Source: Symbiodinium natans | Taxonomy: Eukaryota > Sar > Dinophyceae > Suessiales > Symbiodiniaceae | DNA: 64,000 bases | NCBI GenBank assembly: GCA_905221605.1 | Contig: CAJNDS010002492.1 | Coordinates: 288,024 to 352,023, forward strand | Direction of reading: 5' to 3' | Shown: piece after piece, positions 1-10,263 of the stretch | How positions within the stretch are numbered: position 1 is the first letter of the stretch | Layout: each line of letters starts with the position of its first letter | Notes under the pieces: model-generated | Seen by the model: the letters and a program-made list of their open reading frames with translations, nothing else | Told to the model about the DNA's origin: nothing | Databases searched by the model: none | Translations under genes and position numbers: made by a program

Positions 1-90
1 GCACCGGAGTGGTTTTGTTTAGGGGTCGCCGGGACGTCGCTGGCCCATTGAAACTTGTGAGCTTAGGCACATGTGCTTCACCTTAAGCCA

Positions 91-1461
91 GATGCGGATG
101 AAGATTGGAACTTAATCACCTTCCTCGAACATCCCAAGACTCGAGGGCAGAATGCAAAATCCATCAGCGCCGAAACCTGCCGAGTGCCCCCCCAAGCCCT
201 AAACCCTACACCCCAAACCCTAAACCCTTTTTTCTTTTTTTCTTGAACCCAGGCTCTGAGCCCGAAAGCCTACACCCCAAACCCGAAACCCGAAACCCCA
301 AACCCCAACCCGAAACCCGAAACGCGAAACCCTAAAGCCTAAACCCTGAACCCGAAACCCGAAACACGAAACCCTAAACCCGAAACCCTAAAACCCTAAA
401 CCCTAAACCCTAACCAGCCCGGATCCTAGGCACACCGCTCGCGGGGGTAGTCGGAGGAGTCGGTTTCCGGGCATGGAAGCCAGCAGGTCGCCGAGTGGTT
501 GATCTCCTTGGGTTTAGGGTTTAGGGTTTAGGGTTTAGGGTTTAGGGGTTAGGGGCTCACAACTGGGCATCTCTTAAACATAGGGCGCAAATATAAGATC
601 ATCCCCTTTTGGGCGGATCTCCAAAAATAGGTTTACATTGGTACCCTCATTTGGGGAAACCCCCCAGCTCGAATTGTAGCAGAGGGGGCTTCTCTGTCTG
701 CTACAAGCACGAGTTACTAACCCTAAACCCGCAACCGTGCTGTTGCAACAGGCTTCTCACTTCGCCTGGGTCGGACAGCACTTGCAGAAATTGTGTCCAA
801 GAAAACTCTAGGAGTCCGGCCTCAAAAGAAACTCAATTGCAACCCGAAACCCAAGCCTAAACCTCAATCCCACCCCGAACCCTAGGCCAAAAACACCATT
901 GACTTTTCAACAGCTTGAACACCCCCCCGATAGCTCCACCACAATCAAAAATTTTAATCGGGTTTACAAGAGAGTTCAGCCGAACTGAAAACCGAAAAAC
1001 TGTGTTATGCCTTCTAGATCTCACTAGTATCCTTTAGCCTTTAACTTGTTTTGGTCATGCACGGGCGGGGAACCATTCCCTTGCTTCCTCTTCCAATTGA
1101 GTTCTCCAAATAAATCGTCGCATGTGCGAATCCACAATTACCCGGAACAGGCGGAGCGGCTGCAAGATCGGAATCGCTCGGCACCCCAGGCTGTTCCGCA
1201 CCGGGAACGACCTCCAGGTAACTCGGGGCAGGGATTTCGGTGCACTGTTTTGGTGGAATTGACGGGCTCTGGGAGTTTTTTCTTGGCATCACCAGGTTTG
1301 AGTTTAGGGTTTAATCCAGGGGCAGGGCACCGGCAGAGTCGTTGAGGTAAGCAGGATCCGAGAATGTAAAGTTGCCGGCCGTTGGTCTACTAATCCCTAG
1401 CGCAGCACGGATGCCGCAGGTCAAAGAACATATGGTACGCCTGAGCTTCGGGTCTGAGTAG
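91..1461 (+). CDS. Candidate multi-exon gene fragment, product unknown
   Basis: Exon-like blocks open in one frame on the plus strand: about 91-189 (DADEDWNLITFLEHPKT...), 430-511 (TPLAGVVGGVGFRAWKPAG..., preceded by CTAG and followed by a GT that starts a TTTAGGG array), 752-845 (FSLRLGRTALAEIVSKKT...) and 1401-1461 (MPQVKEHMVRLSFGSE then TAG). The second and third blocks follow an AG acceptor, and heptamer arrays fill the gaps, as in the ECH1 introns. If the stop at 1459-1461 is real, the gene enters the window from the left and ends there. Phases were not fully reconciled between blocks, so they may belong to more than one gene. No family recognised. Confidence 0.3.
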
Positions 1462-1576
1462 GGTTTTGTTTTACTAGAGTTTGCGACTTATTTGTCAATG
1501 GGCGCTTCCGTGCGGTTTATACCCCTAAACCCTAAACCCGAAACCCTAAACCCTAAACCCTAAACCCTACACGGAA

Positions 1577-1686
1577 ATGGGACTTGCGCAGGGACGTCTC
1601 TCGGAACGGGTCAAAGCCAAGCTGCTCCGCACGTGGCCAGCAGTGAGGCGCTCGACCGGCCATAGACCTTTGATTGTGGTGACTTG
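1577..1686 (+). CDS. Candidate exon, product unknown
   Basis: Open block reading MGLAQGRLSERVKAKLL... through a basic stretch to ...PLIVVTW, running directly into the inverted-repeat element at 1682-1864. Its composition is coding-like, unlike the repeats around it. The ATG may be internal. A GA or similar donor at the element edge would make that element the following intron. Sequence after it (about 1865-2090) is also open but in an uncertain frame. Confidence 0.25.
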
Positions 1687-1864
1687 GGATATTTCCCCCT
1701 TATACTAACAATTACTAACAGTCCTTAGTAGAAAACTCTTTCTATTAAAGGGTACTAAAGGGATATTTCCCCCTTATACTAACAGTCCTTAGTAGAAAAC
1801 TCTTTCTATTAAAGGGTACTATAGTCCCTGATGATTAAGGACTGTGAGTCTGAACAGCCCAAGT
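1682..1864. mobile_element. Introner-like short inverted-repeat element, GGGATGTTCCCCC family
   Basis: Starts ACTTGGGATATTTCCCCCTT and ends with a degraded reverse complement (CTGAACAGCCCAAGT). Inside, a block of about 62-74 bp (gggatatttccccct ... aaagggtact) is repeated in tandem. Related copies lie at 20834-20931, 48365-48507 and 55855-56040. No coding capacity. It sits between two open coding-like blocks, consistent with an intron-sized insertion. Confidence 0.55.
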
Positions 1865-2097
1865 GAGGTGACTGTAGGGATATTGTCATTACGATTGCTT
1901 CTTCTTGACGTTTCCATTGATTTGGTATGGAGGTCCTCGACGATGGGCGGCTTCCCCAAATTATGCGACCCAAGTTGTTTCGGTGACCCGGAAGAACGCG
2001 AAGCTTGCGGAGGGCGAGGGACCCTCACAAAACAGAACAAGTCCAAAACTTTTGAGGTTGGATGCGGTTTCGTTTCTTGCAAGCATGCGAAAACTGT

Positions 2098-2216
2098 CCA
2101 CCCCACCCCCCCCACCCCCTCCCCCCCCACCCACCACCCCCCTTCCCCCAACCCCCATTCCCCACCAACCCCTCCCCCCCCCCCCCCCCCCCCCCCCCCC
2201 CAACCCCCCTCCCCCT
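2098..2216. repeat. C-rich low-complexity tract
   Basis: About 120 bp of C with scattered A and T, ending in a run of over 30 C. Open frames through it give poly-Pro or poly-Gly and are not genes. Confidence 0.9.
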
Positions 2217-2282
2217 GGCGGCTCCCACATACATCCTCCTGTTGCGGGCGTCGAGTGGCCTTGTTGAACATCTCCTCCCCGG

Positions 2283-2437
2283 GGCGCAGAAGCTTCTTGG
2301 TGGAGAGAACCAACCTCGGGGCAGGACTGGGAGTGCACTATCGTGCTAAGTTGCTACGGAACGCTGCAGGACATCGGCCCAGAGCCTACACCAGCTGCCA
2401 AAAAGAGCAACGGACCCTCACATCAGCGTTGGGTGCA
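2283..2437 (+). CDS. Candidate exon, product unknown
   Basis: Open frame reading ...REPTSGQDWECTIVLS... through ...PEPTPAAKKSNGPSHQRWV... . The next possible donors are a GC near 2440 and a GT near 2459. A second plus-strand block around 2570-2663 (TNIQEQTLHNLKTEVSQ...) runs into the short element at 2664. Composition is coding-like. No family recognised and joins not established. Confidence 0.25.
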
Positions 2438-2663
2438 TGCTGGAGGAGTCTAGCAAAGGTCAGTGTCGATTTTTGTTCGCCGCCTGTCGCGCAATTAAGG
2501 CTGGTGCAGTCTGCGCGAGTCTGGGAATGAACTTGCATCATGCACCTACTTTAGCAAGCCTACAGGCTCCCTGCCGCCCCAAGAAAGAAAACCAACATCC
2601 AAGAACAGACTCTGCACAACCTGAAAACAGAGGTATCCCAAAATGGTGCCTACCACCTTCGAC

Positions 2664-2734
2664 CTGGAACCCTCTTTACCTACAGTTTTATGCGAATTAA
2701 GGGTAGTTATTACTAAACTGTAGGTACTTGGGTC
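2664..2734. mobile_element. Introner-like element, CTCTTTACCTACAG family
   Basis: Terminal inverted repeats GGAACCCTCTTTACCTACAG and, at the right, TAAACTGTAGGTAC. Related copies lie at 8304-8395 and 59570-59656, the last with the best-preserved 20-bp ends. Noncoding, 71 bp. Confidence 0.6.
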
Positions 2735-2890
2735 TGCAAAGTTGACCATATCTTTTTCTATACTGAACTTGGAACCCTAGCAAAAACTTATGATTTTAGC
2801 TGTTTCTTAGGAATTACCATACCAAAAAACTAAAGACTATTCCCAAGAATCTCTAAACCCTAAACCCTAAACCCTAAGTTTAGAGGCTTC

Positions 2891-3016
2891 TCATCTTGAT
2901 TTCTTGGCCGCGGTTGCAACGGGTGCCAATTCAAAGGCTGGCGCCTGAAGGCTCGGAGCGTACTGAGACATGGGCTTCGCTTTTTGAAGGCAGGTGGGGT
3001 CCATGAGAGGAATACC
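2891..3016 (-). CDS. Candidate C-terminal exon, product unknown
   Basis: Minus-strand block of exactly 42 codons. It opens after an AG inside a heptamer-like GTAG, reads GIPLMDPTCLQKAKPMSQY... and ends ...VATAAKKSR followed by TGA. The phase-0 start, coding-like composition and flanking arrays (2850-2876 and 3015-3090) make it a good candidate last exon. The exon at 5136-5213 on the same strand also starts and ends in phase 0 and could be upstream in the same gene. No family recognised. Confidence 0.4.
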   Translation of the reverse strand, partial: GIPLMDPTCLQKAKPMSQYAPSLQAPAFELAPVATAAKKSR

Positions 3017-3092
3017 CTACACCCTAAACCCTAAACCCTAACCCTAAACCCTAAGCCCTAAGCCCTAAACCCTTAACCCTCAACCCTAAACC

Positions 3093-3560
3093 TTGCTGCG
3101 AGCGAGGTGTGTGTGTGTGGCCCATGGGAAACTGCAGCTGGATGACAGGCAAAATGCAATAATGATCATGGTATTGACGAAAAAGCAGAAACTAGTCAAA
3201 ATCCAGGATTTGCCTTCGGGCTTCCGGAGCCTTCTGAACACTGTCCGAACTACGCCCTGGTGGCAGAGGGAAGCCATCCCACCCAACGGCACGTCTTCTC
3301 CTTCATAGGGAAGTTCTCTCAAGCACCGGAAGATCGTCTCGCAACGGTTGCTTCTCGTATGCTGGGCCTTCATCCTTCTGCCACCTCAGGCGTCCTAGAG
3401 CTCTTGGTGCCCTGGCTTTGCAGCGGGCCCCTGTGGGCCTACATCAAGAGAGGCCGTCGGCCTCAAGGGGGAACTGTCACCCAGCACTCACGGCTGAAGG
3501 CGGAATTAAACTTTCTTGAAGACCGGATCGGGAGATCTGCACGCGTTTGGAACAAACCCT
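3093..3560 (+). CDS. Coding-like block, possibly frameshifted, product unknown
   Basis: Two open plus-strand frames overlap: about 3130-3290 (KLQLDDRQNAIMIMVLTKKQ... to ...NTVRTTPWWQRE) and about 3300-3560 (FSQAPEDRLATVASRMLGLH... to ...NFLEDRIGRSARVW). Both look like protein sequence rather than repeat translation. The frame change near 3290 suggests an intron, a sequencing indel or a decayed gene. A long frame also exists on the opposite strand. No domain recognised. Confidence 0.25.
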
Positions 3561-3747
3561 ATAAACCCTAAGCCCTAAACCCTAAACCCTAAACCCTAAA
3601 TAAACCCTAAACCCAAACAAGTTTCTACTCCAAGGACCATCAACTCCCCAGGCTCCCATGGGAGCTGCCCTTCAGATCTCCACCGGTGTCTCTCCGGCTT
3701 GATCCTGCTCCGACCCATACCTGGCACACCAGGATGGGGGGTACTCG

Positions 3748-4195
3748 GCCTTAACATCCTCATGATGAACCTCATAATAAGGGCCTTTTAAGGGATTGTT
3801 ATAGACAGGCATTAACATCCTCATGATGAACCCTATAAAGGGCCTTTTCAGGGATTATTATAGGGTATAACAGGCCTTAACATCCTCATTATGAAGCCTA
3901 TAAAGGGCCTTTTAAGGGATTGTAGGGTATAACAGGCTATTGGACCTTAAAATCCTCATTATGAACCCTATAAATAAGGGATTGTTGGGTATAACAGGCT
4001 GTTGGACCATAAAATCCTCATTATGAACCCTATAAAGGGCCTTTTAAGGGATTGTAGGGTATAACAGGCTGTTGGACCTTAAAATCCTCATTATGAACCT
4101 ATAAACGGCCTTTTCAGGGATTATAGGGTATAACAGGCTGTTGGACATTAAAACCCTCATTATGAACCCTGTAAAGGGCCAAGGGATTGTAGGGT
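3748..4195. repeat. Minisatellite, about 61-74 bp unit, about 7 copies
   Basis: Units contain TTAACATCCTCATTATGAAC, CCCTATAAAGGGCC, TTTTAAGGGATTGTAGGG and TATAACAGGCTGTTGGACC. Successive starts fall near 3748, 3811, 3873, 3947, 4009, 4080 and 4147. Copies diverge by small indels. The unit shares GGGTATAACAGG with the short element at 14135-14226, so the array may have grown from a short mobile element. Confidence 0.85.
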
Positions 4196-5135
4196 ACAAT
4201 AGCCCATACCTGGCACGTAGAAAGGGACTCGAAGGCGGCTTTTACGCGTGTCGCCGGCTGTTGAGCTTCTTTTTCAGTCGAGATCAGGGTGTAAGGTTCC
4301 AGGTTGAGGGATGTTTTGGTGCTCATTCAATCATTTCGGTCCCCCCAAAATGACTCGCAAGCCCTGCCGCCCCTTCTGGGACATCACACGTCCTGCCCAA
4401 ATCCCAGAACCACCCCAACTCCAGCTATGTGTTCTTCTTTTTCGCGCATGTTGCGAGCTTTCAAGTTTAGCACGAATGCATAACCCTAAACCCTAAACCC
4501 TAAACCCTAAACCCTGACCCTGAACCCCTCAGCAACGGGATTGCCTCTCCGCGCCCGCTTCCAGGGTTTCCTCACCCTGAGACCAGGCTGGGATTGCTTG
4601 AGGGATATGGAGTAGGGTTTAGAGTTTAGAGTTTAGGGTTTAGGGTTTAGGGTTTAGGGTACCCTTCAAAAGGACACCCAATATTTACACTCACCAATAT
4701 TAAAAAGGAACCCTGTATACACTCACCGGTAACAGTAATACAAACCCTACTTCATATGGGGCACTTCGTGCGCAGCAAGAGAACAACTCATGCTAAGCAA
4801 CCCCTAGCCTGAGACAAAAGGGGATATGTCGACATGGGCAATTGCCTGAATTCAAAACAATATGGTTCATTTGGGACTTTCGAGCATATACATAGAGGAA
4901 CGTGCCTTATTTCAGGCACAGGGCCAGTGGGTCTAGGTTTCCCTGATTTCTGGCAACCGTCGGCAACCGTTTGTCCTATCCAACTACCAGACCTCACGCA
5001 AAAAAAACCAGTAGCTTACACAGTACGCCCCTAGAGCCTGCGATCTAAACCAGCTATATGGGGGGTCCCCTATTTTTGTAAACCCTAAATCCTAAACCCT
5101 AAACCCCTAGATTATGTCTCTGGGACCCTGAGGAC

Positions 5136-5213
5136 CTTGGTTTCGTCGGCTTCTTTGTTCGAGGTGGGCTTGCCCCGGCGCATCAGCACAAGCGTCGGAA
5201 GTGTGATGACCTT
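5136..5213 (-). CDS. Candidate exon, product unknown
   Basis: Minus-strand block of 26 codons, phase 0 at both ends. It follows CTACAG and reads KVITLPTLVLMRRGKPTSNK... to ...EADETK, then a GT donor. TTTAGGG (5222 onward) lies upstream and CCCTAAA (5080-5108) downstream on the plus strand, the layout seen around ECH1 exons. Product not recognised. Confidence 0.4.
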
Positions 5214-5413
5214 CTGTAGGTTCAGGGTTTAGGGTTTAGGGTTTAGGGTTTAGGGTTTAGGGTTTAGGGTTAGTGCTGGTTTAGGGTTTGGGGTTTAGGG
5301 TTTGGGCGCAGGTTTTGAGGATTAGGGCCCAGGTTGTGATTCCAACGCTGCACTTCAAGTGCCATGGAAGTATCGTAAGAATGCACACGTGAAACTTGCA
5401 ATTGTGATTGCAG

Positions 5414-5680
5414 GTTGGTTCAGCTACTGCCCTCAATGCACGTCGTGTGGCTGTACGAATTCCAGTGGTGACGCACGGTGGTGACGCAACATTACTTGCA
5501 GAGTGATCGCAGGATGCCGAGTGCCACATCATAGAAGAACCTGTCTACACCGACGTACACACGTTCCCCAATTGCAGTCATGCAAACCCTTCAGACCCGT
5601 CATGAACTTGAACCCCGAAGAAGGGCGATAAACCCCGGCGTCGAAGATCCTTTTGTTCTGCACGAACTCCAAGAAAGACA
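5414..5680 (+). CDS. Coding-like blocks, product unknown
   Basis: Plus-strand block 5414-5504 follows TTGCAG and reads VGSATALNARRVAVRIPVVT..., then HGGDATLLAE before a stop. A second block near 5570-5680 reads QTRHELEPRRRAINPGVED... . Minus-strand frames across the same DNA are also open, so strand is uncertain. No family recognised. Confidence 0.22.
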
Positions 5681-5820
5681 GAGTTGAAAGTTCGGGGCGT
5701 CAGGTTTCGACTTTTTGCAATGCAAGCATCACCCCCTTTGGCACAACTTTGAAGCCGACTCCCCTCTGAGTCTCCTGCTAGCTCGCCTGTGACGAGCGAG
5801 CAGGCCAAGGAACGGTACGT

Positions 5821-5912
5821 GGGGGATTCCGACATTAGGGGTACCTTGTCAGGGTCCTTGTATTCTTAGGGAATCCTACGATTTAGGGATCTATGTTTTC
5901 GTAAACCAAGTT
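5821..5912. mobile_element. Introner-like element, GGTACCTT..GGGTCCT family
   Basis: Reads GGGGGATTCCGACATTAGGG, then GGTACCTTGTCAGGGTCCTT, AGGGAATCCTAC and TTTTCGTAAACC. The same word order occurs at 13529-13632 and 60191-60335, and a 59-bp minimal relative with clean ends lies at 10999-11057. Copies share an internal AGGGAATCCTAC motif. Confidence 0.55.
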
Positions 5913-6377
5913 TTTCTTGGGGTCTTAATCCCTTACAGCCCCAAGCTATCCCTACGCCTGACTCCTACTTACGACCCCCTACCCCCGTTATACATTAATT
6001 TCCTGGGTTTAACAGGCCAGGAGAAATGCATAACGAACCCTAAAGACATGTGATCGTTTTTTGCCTTTGTGCTCTTCGGTCGCCAGTCATCACTGAAAAG
6101 GCCGTTCCCCCCATGGGCCTTTCAGGCTTGAGTTGGGAAGAGCACCTAAAATGTCACAGCTTGAACCCCTGCAACATCGGCAACTCCAACATCAACATAA
6201 CCACCACCCTCGTTATACATTTTTGCCTTGGTGGACCGATTCTCTCCCGAAGTACAGGTACCCTCGTTATACATTAATTGGGCGTGGGGATCCCAAGCTT
6301 GAACACGTATCCTATGCCCTACATCAACTCTCAACTTAACCCCCCAGCCCAAACCCTAAACCCTAAACCCTAAACCT

Positions 6378-6555
6378 CCAGTTCGGAGCTGCACTGGGCG
6401 TCCGACCCCGACGGAGAGCACCCAGCTCACGACCTCAAGGCGTAGCTCCCATTTTGCGGCTTTTTGTCGAGGCTTCAGGACGACATTCGGGCGACATGCC
6501 GGAGCGTGAACATCGACTGGTCGAGTTTGAGGGCAAGAATTTTGGGAGGTCATTC
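6378..6555 (+). CDS. Coding-like block, product unknown
   Basis: The plus strand is open through about 170 bp: FGAALGVRPRRRAPSS..., then ...HSGDMPEREHRLVEFEG.... It runs into the repeat at 6541-6610. A second plus frame (LQDDIRATCRSVNIDW...) and a minus frame (RPVDVHAPACRPNVVLK...) are also open. One is probably an exon, but I cannot say which. Confidence 0.22.
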
Positions 6556-6610
6556 AAGTATATGTAGGGGCCCTAGGGGAATGTTGTTAGTAATTATTCC
6601 GACCCCTACA
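6541..6610. repeat. Short dispersed repeat (AATTATTCCGACCCCT family)
   Basis: Ends TAGTAATTATTCCGACCCCT, closely matching 63815-63833 (CAATTATTCCGACCCCTC). The related copy at 63741-63833 shares TAGTATA..AAAGGGACCCTAAGGGAA with 18956-18990. Probably another short-element family. Confidence 0.45.
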
Positions 6611-7544
6611 CTGAATGTGCAACCTGCGCTCCAAAACCTGCAGGGAATGAGGGGTTTAGGGTTTAGGGTTTAGGGTTTCGACTCTCACACTGGCACAAGC
6701 GGGCGAGGCAACTCCTGTCGAGATCTCTAGAGTGGGTGCATTGACCACCAGTAACGAACCAAGGGTTTAGGGTTTAGGGGCAAGCAAGCTGCAGGCGAAA
6801 GACTGCACCGACTGCGGGATGCCACAGCAGCATCAGCTGGCTAGCTAGCCTCACAGTATGGGTTCCGGGAAACAAGGGGGGCGCAAAAAGGAGAACGGGC
6901 AGAAAAGGGCATAAAAGGATGGAGCTTGTGAAGACCCATCTAGTTACTAGTTGCGGTTCAGGGTTCGAAAGTCTAGGGTTGCTGCATGCTGAACCCCCTT
7001 GAGTGGCCTACACGAAGCATCTCTCGACCCGAATGCACCAACATCCCGAAATCAGAGCCGCCGACCCTTCGTATCCCTCTTTCTTCCTCTCGCGGGCTGT
7101 TTTGTTTCCACCCATCTCCCTCGATCTGAACACGAACGAGAGTGAGTTGCGGCTCCTCCACTGCCCCTGTAGTCGAAAGGGTGTCTTGGTTTTGGTTGGT
7201 GAGGGCGTTTCGGGTTTTACGCTGGCATTCCTAAGGAGTCCGTATAGGAGTCCTACAAACCATAGGCCCGCCTCCTACCCCGGGCCTCCCCAAACCCTAC
7301 CCTGCAGGCCTTGTAGAAGGAGCCTGTTGCTCTGGGTTCCGGGCTTAGGGTTTTGAACCACGCCATGCCTACGGCCACATCGGAAGACTAAAAAAGCTAG
7401 TGGCTAGACACTGAGACGCCCCAAAGTGACGACCCTATGCATGGGTTTAGGGAGTACTGTGCAATAAGCCAAAACCCAAAACCCAAAACCCCCAAACCCT
7501 CAACCCAAACCCTAAACCCTAGCCCTAAACCCTAAACCCGAAAA

Positions 7545-7639
7545 CCGTGCATGAGGCGGGGAAGGCCAGGGCACATCGCGTAGGCTGAGGGAGACAGCAT
7601 GCCAAGGACCATGGGAGCCAGGCATCCCATGGCCACATC
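7545..7639 (-). CDS. Candidate exon, product unknown
   Basis: After CTTCAG the minus strand reads DVAMGCLAPMVLGMLSPSAY..., a hydrophobic stretch that could be a membrane segment. It is flanked by CCCTAAA (7465-7540) and TTTAGGG (7645-7684) on the plus strand. The 3' boundary is uncertain (a GC donor after ...MLSPS, or further on). Confidence 0.3.
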
Positions 7640-7982
7640 CTGAAGGGGGTTTAGGGTTTAGGGTTTAGGGTTTAGGGTTTAGGCGGGGTCTATAGGGTTG
7701 AGGGGCCCTAAGCCCATTTCGGGATTTGGGGGCCCTAAGGCCCTTGTTCCGAGAAGGTTTAGCCCGTGTTAAGCTTCAAAGCTTATAGGCTCTTTCGGAG
7801 TTAATCACTTGTAAAACCTACTACGCATCAACCGGCACCCTGTTCTCCTGGGTTGGGGTCTCAACCTTGGGCAGGCTTAGAAGCCAGGGCAGGAACGGCA
7901 GGGTTCGTATTGTAGGCATGGGGTGTGGGTAGGTTCCTTGGGATATCGGGGAGCTTGGGCCCTACTGGCCGATGACCCTCTG

Positions 7983-8288
7983 CTATGCAGACTGGAGGCC
8001 TCCCCTTGGGACATCCAGAGGATCATAATCACGGCCACGGACCTTGAGGCTATGCAAGGCTGAGATCTCGAAGCCTATACTTCTATTTGCTTAAGATTCT
8101 TCCTTTTAAGGGTAATACAGAGATTATTATTTCTACTTTTTGGGGGTTCTTAAGCAAATGGTGATATAGGCACAGGAACTTGCTCAGGGCTTCGCACAGC
8201 TCGGGGCCCAGCACGATAGGCACGTTCGCGATTATGCCCGCCAGTGCCGGCACAGAGTCCGCCAGCAACATGGCGGACAAGAACACAC
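7983..8288 (-). CDS. Two-exon gene end with an introner intron, product unknown
   Basis: Exon 8156-8288 follows CTTCAG and reads VFLSAMLLADSVPALAGII..., then ...VPIVLGPELCEALSKFL..., ending in two bases TT. Intron 8083-8155 (73 nt) starts GC and ends AG. Exon 7983-8082 resumes in the matching phase and reads LSIGFEISALHSLKVRGRD..., ending ...GGLQSA and TAG. The intron is essentially the inverted-repeat element with ends ATTTGCTTAAGA. A second short element (8304-8395) lies just upstream of the first exon. Matching phases over both exons and a terminal stop support a real gene end. No domain recognised; the first exon is fairly hydrophobic. Confidence 0.5.
8085..8160. mobile_element. Introner-like element, ATTTGCTTAAGA family
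   Basis: Inverted ends TATTTGCTTAAGATTCT and GGGTTCTTAAGCAAAT, 76 bp, noncoding. It coincides with the predicted 73-nt GC-AG intron on the minus strand. A second copy with ends CTATTTGCTTAAGAACCCC and GGGTTCTTATGCAAGCA lies at 19334-19439. Confidence 0.65.
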
Positions 8289-8303
8289 CTGAAGGGTTCT
8301 CCA

Positions 8304-8395
8304 CTGGGAGCCTCTTTACCTACAGTTTTCTGTATGTATTATGCAATACCTACCAATTATGAAGGGTAGTTGCTACCAATCTGTCCCAGGTAGTG
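8304..8395. mobile_element. Introner-like element, CTCTTTACCTACAG family
   Basis: Begins CTGGGAGCCTCTTTACCTAC and ends with a degraded complement (CCAATCTGTCCCAGGTAG). Same family as 2664-2734 and 59570-59656. It lies 15 bp upstream (minus-strand sense) of the exon at 8156-8288, so it is probably inside the preceding intron. Confidence 0.55.
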
Positions 8396-8767
8396 TTCAT
8401 AGGGTTTAGGGCACGGACCAGTCAGCGAAGAAGCCTTGGCATCTTGAATTTCAAATGCTTACCCCAAGCCTAAGATGCTGCACTCAGCCTTGAAGCCCCC
8501 AAACCCCCCCCCCCCCCAAAAAAAAAAAAAACCTTCCTAAACCCTAAAACCTAAACCCTAAACCCTAAACCCTAATTAAACCCCAAACCCTTTTGCATCC
8601 GGACTCCCATGGGTGCAAACCCTAAACCCTAAACCCCAAACCCTAAACCTTAAACCCTTCCCTGTGGGTTTCAGGGTTGAAGGCTCAGGCAGAGATTGTG
8701 CTCCAAGACTCGAAGACTCAGGCAGTTTCGGGGCGCTTTGGGGGGCTGAGGGTTTAGGGTTTTCGGG

Positions 8768-8933
8768 CTAACCCTAAACCCTAAACCCTAAACCCTAAAC
8801 CCTACACCCTGAACCCTGAACCCTGAACCCTAAACCCTAAACCCTAAACCCTAAACCCTGAACCCTGAACCCTAAACCCTAAACCCTAAACCCTAAACCC
8901 TAAACCCTGAACCCTGAACCCTGAACCCTAAAC
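8768..8933. repeat. CCCTAAA array, about 24 units
   Basis: 166 bp of CCCTAAA with interspersed CCCTGAA variants grouped in blocks. It faces the TTTAGGG array at 9029-9110 across 95 bp of GC-rich DNA that is open on both strands. Confidence 0.95.
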
Positions 8934-9028
8934 GGTTTTCGGTGCCAGCGAGACGCAGAACGTCGCGGCGCCGCGGCCGGCGAGGATGGCGCTGCCGCTT
9001 CTTGGCCGCTTACCTGGTTCGGGGAGAC

Positions 9029-9110
9029 TAGGGTTTAGGGTTTAGGGTTTAGGGTTTAGGGTTTAGGGTTTAGGGTTTAGGGTTAGGCTTTAGGGCTTAG
9101 GGTTTAGGGA
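9029..9110. repeat. TTTAGGG array
   Basis: About 82 bp, mostly perfect TTTAGGG, degrading at its right end. Convergent partner of 8768-8933. Confidence 0.95.
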
Positions 9111-10263
9111 TGGGTGTAATTAGGGTTTAGGTTTAGGGTTTCTAGTGCTCAGGGTTTCGGGTTTAGGGAGTTTGCCTGCCACTCCCAAACCCAGCAAATC
9201 AGTCGGTCATAACCCCCCGCCAAAATGGGCACATGTAGCCCAGGTCTTAGGGTTTGGAGAAGCCGAAGCCTCTTCTGGAAGAGTCTTGTATTCGTCGGGT
9301 AAGTTGAGGTTCATGTTTCTTGGCTGCACTTAGGAGGGTAGCTATAAACTACATTTTTAGCTGCCTAGCAAGCCCAATAGAACGAAAAGGATAAGGATCT
9401 AAAGTTCCATTAATTACAGCACCACAGAGGTTTGTTGCGTTGGACGTTAGCGGTCTAGGTTTGGGGACTTTTTCTGAGTGACACGGAGATTCGGAAAGTT
9501 GGAACACCCAATGCTAGGCCCCTTCTCAGGTTTTCATATGGACGAAACGCAACACCTGCGCAGCCACCATGAAAAGTTCTGGTTCGGGGTTTAGGGTTTA
9601 GGGTTTAATTAGGGTTTGAGGTTTAGGGTTTAGGGCTTAGGGTTTAGGAATCCTTCGGATCCCATACCCCGAAGCCAAAGACAGCTTCCTGGTTCGCAGT
9701 ACGGAATTGGGAAATCGCGTGCCCCAAAAAATCCCTAAAATTGATTTAAGAGAAAGTGAAGATGTCACATACAAAACAACCCAAACCCCTAAACTCTAAT
9801 CCCTAAACCCGACTGAAACTAGGAAAAAAAAACAAGCCCAAAACCCGAAACCTCACAGGGCCCGACCCTAAACCCTAAACCCTAAAGCCCCACTTGCCTG
9901 TCGCAGTAGAGGTCGGCAGCTGCAAGAGGCCCAGGCCGAGGAGGAGCCTGAGTAGGGTTTAGGGTTAATAGGGTTTTGGGTTTATAGGGTTTAGGGTTTA
10001 GGGTTCGGGGTTCGGGCTTCAGGTTTAGGGTTTAGGGTTTAGGGCTTCTCGTTCTTCTCCTCTCCCCTTCTTCTCCGTGTGCCTTCGCGTGCGTCCTTCT
10101 CTCTCTCTCTCTCTCTCGCTCGCTCTCGCTCAGCTCGTCATTGGACAGGTCCTCAAATCCTTCATCCGAAACCAAGTGCCTTCTGAGAGTGAAGTCCTAC
10201 AACCCCCCACCCCCCCCCCCGCCCCCCCCCGAGCCCCCTGAAGCCGTCCACTTGCCAGCGCAC

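Noticed and set aside
2025-2349. Proline/glycine-rich proteins on both strands
   Set aside because: Same reason: C-rich low-complexity DNA.
6955-6985. tRNA TPsiC-like sequence (GGTTCGAAAGTC)
   Set aside because: No matching acceptor, D or anticodon stems around it.
7366-7400. 5S rRNA start (GCCTACGGCCA)
   Set aside because: Only the first 11 bases resemble 5S rRNA; the rest does not fit the internal control region or length.
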